NCBI RefSeq assembly: GCF_033060595.1
Contig: NZ_CP133038.1
Coordinates: forward strand, 868,001-932,000
Length of the DNA: 64,000 nucleotides
Direction: 5' to 3'
From: Pyramidobacter sp. YE332
Lineage (GTDB): Bacteria > Synergistota > Synergistia > Synergistales > Dethiosulfovibrionaceae
The notes beneath the pieces were generated by a model. That model saw nothing but the letters and a program-made list of their open reading frames with translations, ran no database searches and was not told the origin of the DNA. The translations under genes and the position numbers were made by a program. How positions within the stretch are numbered: position 1 is the first letter of the stretch; every line of letters begins with the position of its first letter. Positions 61,900 through 64,000 of this stretch are shown here, one piece after another.

Positions 61900-63156
61900 A
61901 TGCGCGATCGTACGTTTATCATCCCGGAATTCGGCCCCCTTGCGGGGATGAGGATCATCGACAGCGGCTCTCTCATTGCGATGCCCTTTGCCGCCACGAT
62001 GTTGGCCGATTTCGGAGCCGAAGTCATTCACATCGAACGTCCTGGCGTCGGCGACACGCTGCGTTTGATGGCGCCGTTCGCCACCGTCAACGGCAAGAAA
62101 GTTTCCACGGCCTGGGCGCAGGATGCGAGAAACAAGCTGTCGATGACGCTCGAGCTCAACCTCCGGCATGAGGAAGTCAAAGAGATATTTTATGGGCTCA
62201 TCAAGGAAGCCGACGTCTTCATGGAGAACATGGTCTGGCTGGAGAAGCTCGGCATCTACGACGAGGAACTGCTGAAGGTCAATCCGAAGCTCGTCATCGT
62301 CCACGTCAGCGGGCTTGGGCACAAGGAGTTCGGCGGCGTCCCCTCGGTCTGCAACAGGGCTTCGTACGACATGATCGGGCAGGCGTTTTCCGGATGGCTG
62401 TACCTGCAGGGCGACCCCGACCGCGATCCGTCGGTGTCCAAACCTTATACGAACGACTTCGTTTCGGCGTTCGCCGTTCTCTTCGGCACGTTGGGCGCGT
62501 ATATCAACGTTCAGAAGACGGGCAGGGGGCAGGTCGTCGACGTCGCGCAGTTCGAAGCGATGGCGCAGTATATGTGCGGCACCTACACCTCATACACCAT
62601 GGCCGGGGAAATTTCCGAAAGAAGCGGCAACGCCTCGCCGGCGTTCCAGCCGTACAATATTTTCAAGTCGAAAGACGGGTTCCTCGTGGCGCTCGGCGCC
62701 TTTGGCCCGGGAGTGTACAAGAGATTCATTCAGGGCGCCGGATTCGACCTCGACTATTTCAACTACGAGGATTGCTCGTCCGGCATAGAAGCCGTCGCCT
62801 CGCCCAAGGGACGCGAACTGGATCGGAAAGTCATCGAATGGTGCGCCTCTCTGACCGCCGCGGAAATCGAGCGGAAGATGGAGGAGGCGCGGGTTCCCTG
62901 CGCTGTGCTGAACACGGCCAAATCCGCCTTCGAGAACGAGCATTTCAAAAGCCGCAACGACTGGATCACGTACGAGGATCAGACCGTCGAAACCGAAATC
63001 ACCGCCTTCGGCATCGCCCCGAAGATGTCCGAGACGCCTGGCAAAGTCTGGCGCGGGGCGCCGAAGCTCGGACAGGACACCGAAAACATCCTCAAGACCA
63101 TCCTTGGATACGATGACGCCAAGATTTCGTCGCTGCGAGAGAAGGGGCTTATCTGA
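61900..63156 (+). CDS. Class III CoA-transferase (CaiB/BaiF/FldA family)
   Basis: The protein is 418 residues from ATG 61900 (AAGGAGG at 61884-61890); TTG 61894 is in frame but too close to the site. Motifs are PEFGPLAGMRIIDSG, ADFGAEVIHIERPG and IGQAFSGWLYLQGDPDRDP, in which Asp172 aligns with the catalytic Asp of CaiB/FldA. Overall similarity is close to CaiB (IPEFGPLAG opening, KVWRGAPKLGQDTENIL near the end). It would move CoA between an acyl-CoA and a free hydroxy- or unsaturated acid, feeding the dehydrogenase encoded upstream. Confidence 0.92.
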   Translation: MRDRTFIIPEFGPLAGMRIIDSGSLIAMPFAATMLADFGAEVIHIERPGVGDTLRLMAPFATVNGKKVSTAWAQDARNKLSMTLELNLRHEEVKEIFYGLIKEADVFMENMVWLEKLGIYDEELLKVNPKLVIVHVSGLGHKEFGGVPSVCNRASYDMIGQAFSGWLYLQGDPDRDPSVSKPYTNDFVSAFAVLFGTLGAYINVQKTGRGQVVDVAQFEAMAQYMCGTYTSYTMAGEISERSGNASPAFQPYNIFKSKDGFLVALGAFGPGVYKRFIQGAGFDLDYFNYEDCSSGIEAVASPKGRELDRKVIEWCASLTAAEIERKMEEARVPCAVLNTAKSAFENEHFKSRNDWITYEDQTVETEITAFGIAPKMSETPGKVWRGAPKLGQDTENILKTILGYDDAKISSLREKGLI

Positions 63157-63200
63157 TCAGGCTCGGGGCGTGCCTCGGGGAAGAACTATGCCGTAGAACC

Positions 63201-63245
63201 GCAAAAAAGCCGGAAAGAGCGCCATGCTCTTTCCGGCTTTTTTGC
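63201..63245 (+). terminator. Terminator of the acd-etfBA-CoA-transferase operon
   Basis: A perfect 20-bp stem (63201-63220 with 63226-63245) and a 5-base loop GCCAT, with A6 and T6 runs inside the arms, lies 45 bases after the stop. Confidence 0.9.
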
Positions 63246-63258
63246 GGCGGCGACGGTC

Positions 63259-63300
63259 CCGCCCTCGTGTTCGGCTTTTTGATCAAGAAATAGTATGATT
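63259..63300 (+). repeat. Intergenic repeat, copy C
   Basis: GTGTTCGGCTTTTTGATCAAG, then AAATAGTATGAT, is the third copy of the element found at 55129 and 58537, in the same orientation, about 90 bases before the FTR1 promoter. Confidence 0.7.
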
Positions 63301-63390
63301 TGTCGTTCCCGATCGAGTATCAGAATGATGCGCCATGGCCGGGAGAGAATGTTTTTAATTGCTCTAAGGGGATTTTTTTTGAAAAAACGC

Positions 63391-63418
63391 TTGACAGGAT
63401 GGTTAGAGATGTTAAACT
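63391..63418 (+). promoter_or_regulatory. Promoter of the FTR1-type permease gene
   Basis: TTGACA (63391-63396) is perfect and TAAACT (63413-63418) follows after 16 bases. The leader to 63643 is about 220 bases. It contains a perfect 9-bp hairpin CGCGCGGAG-T6-CTCCGCGCG (63559-63582) and no other gene. Confidence 0.6.
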
Positions 63419-63427
63419 AACGGCGTA

Positions 63428-63445
63428 TTAGTTAGCAACAACTAA
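63428..63445. promoter_or_regulatory. Candidate operator before the FTR1 gene
   Basis: The palindrome TTAGTT-AGCAAC-AACTAA lies just downstream of the -10 box, where a repressor would block transcription. Its half-sites resemble DtxR/IdeR-type iron boxes (TTAGG...CCTAA) only loosely. Confidence 0.4.
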
Positions 63446-63643
63446 GAAAAGTCGGGAAACACACGGTCCGAGACTTACAGGGAGTCCAGTCCGCAGCGCA
63501 TATTTTCACGGGCAAGATCTTTGGCGGAAACGCAACGGATCTTGATGAGCAGAGTCGGCGCGCGGAGTTTTTTCTCCGCGCGGGGAGTTGCGTCCTCGGC
63601 AAGGGCCGAAGGCTGGAAATTTAAATTCTAAGGAGACGGCACG

Positions 63644-64000
63644 ATGCAGACAAAGAACACGTTGCGGCGCGGGCGGGCCTTGGGACTGCTTGCGGTCGCT
63701 GTTCTCTTCTTTCTTTTCTCTTCGGCGCAGGACGCTTCCGCGGCCAAGAAGAAGAAATACGACACGTGGAAAGCCGTGGCGGCGGACATGGCGGTCGAGT
63801 TCTCGCGCGCGCGGGAGAACGTCGAGAAAGGCGAGTACAAGGCCGCCCACAAGAACATGAACGACGCCTATTTCGGCTATTACGAGATCCAGGGCTTCGA
63901 GAAGAACGTCATGGTCGCCATCTCTTCGGCCCGCGTCGGCCACATCGAAGGCAAGTTCTCGGCCATCAAGCACGTGCTGCTCGGCAACAACGACTCGATG
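63644..64000 (+). CDS. FTR1-family iron permease, N-terminal part (partial)
   Basis: The frame begins at ATG 63644 after AAGGAGACGG and is open to the window end (119 codons). A signal peptide (ALGLLAVAVLFFLFSSA, cleavage near ASA) is followed by a helical periplasmic domain: KAVAADMAVEFSRARENVEK, then NMNDAYFGYYEIQGFEKNVM and ISSARVGHIEGKFSAIKHVL. The AYFGYYEIQGFEKNVM stretch matches the periplasmic region that precedes the membrane part in bacterial FTR1 ferrous/ferric permeases. The REXXE iron-binding helices would lie beyond the window. Confidence 0.8.
   Translation, partial: MQTKNTLRRGRALGLLAVAVLFFLFSSAQDASAAKKKKYDTWKAVAADMAVEFSRARENVEKGEYKAAHKNMNDAYFGYYEIQGFEKNVMVAISSARVGHIEGKFSAIKHVLLGNNDSM

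Noticed and set aside
58882-63156. Carnitine operon (caiA-fixAB-caiB)
   Set aside because: The transferase resembles CaiB, but the dehydrogenase ends in the short-chain acyl-CoA dehydrogenase signature rather than that of CaiA, and caiC/caiD are absent.

Overview
The window is GC-rich chromosomal DNA from a bacterium that appears to live on amino acids and peptides. I infer a Synergistota-like anaerobe (Pyramidobacter or a relative). The grounds are the conserved ribosomal super-operon with zinc-type S14 and zinc-lid adenylate kinase, an ECF transporter module beside the ribosomal genes, many peptide and amino-acid importers and peptidases, and an acyl-CoA dehydrogenase/ETF/CoA-transferase cluster typical of anaerobic amino-acid reduction. 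No rRNA or other species marker is present, so this placement is a judgement.

Layout. 1-13075: rplD (3' end)-rplW-rplB-rpsS-rplV-rpsC-rplP-rpmC-rpsQ-rplN-rplX-rplE-rpsZ-rpsH-rplF-rplR-rpsE-rpmD-rplO-secY-adk-map-infA-rpmJ-rpsM-rpsK-rpoA-rplQ, all on + and tightly packed. rpsD is missing from its common place before rpoA. 13088-19872: the same strand continues with ecfA1-ecfA2-ecfT-truA, then mreB, a Cys-rich YkgJ-like protein, a DUF3084 membrane protein and comF, many joined by stop/start overlaps. The run ends at an exceptionally long perfect hairpin (19886-19957).

20020-46789 is a peptide and amino-acid utilisation region: an IclR regulator; an NhaC-type antiporter with an amidohydrolase; a frameshifted M20 hydrolase with a dipeptide-type binding protein; an IS30 remnant; a TauE-type exporter; an S10 serine carboxypeptidase; an alpha/beta hydrolase; a second binding protein; a second M20 hydrolase; a third binding protein with one complete DppBCDF transporter; a GntR/FCD regulator; a UroD/MtaA-like methyltransferase-fold protein; a CyuA-like Fe-S desulfidase/dehydratase; an M32 carboxypeptidase; and a beta-hydroxyacid dehydrogenase. 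Three binding proteins may share one membrane transporter.

47128-54069 is one compact operon: an argininosuccinate-lyase-family enzyme, an Asp/Glu/hydantoin racemase-family protein, a binding protein with two fused periplasmic domains, permease, ATPase, and two polysaccharide-deacetylase-fold enzymes, the second lacking its metal-binding histidines. I propose that it imports and dismantles N-substituted amino acids. It is the best candidate here for an undescribed pathway.

54223-58295: tRNA-Ser(GGA) followed by an island-like stretch with two small phage-type genes, a MarR regulator whose -10 box lies in the loop of a 19-bp hairpin, a decayed DUF5131 gene and a UvrA-like ABC protein with two frameshifts. 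58882-63156: acyl-CoA dehydrogenase, EtfB, EtfA and a class III CoA-transferase, probably a CoA-activated reductive branch of amino-acid fermentation. The window closes inside an FTR1-type iron permease gene with a palindromic candidate operator. A conserved repeat of about 40 bp occurs upstream of the last three transcription units.
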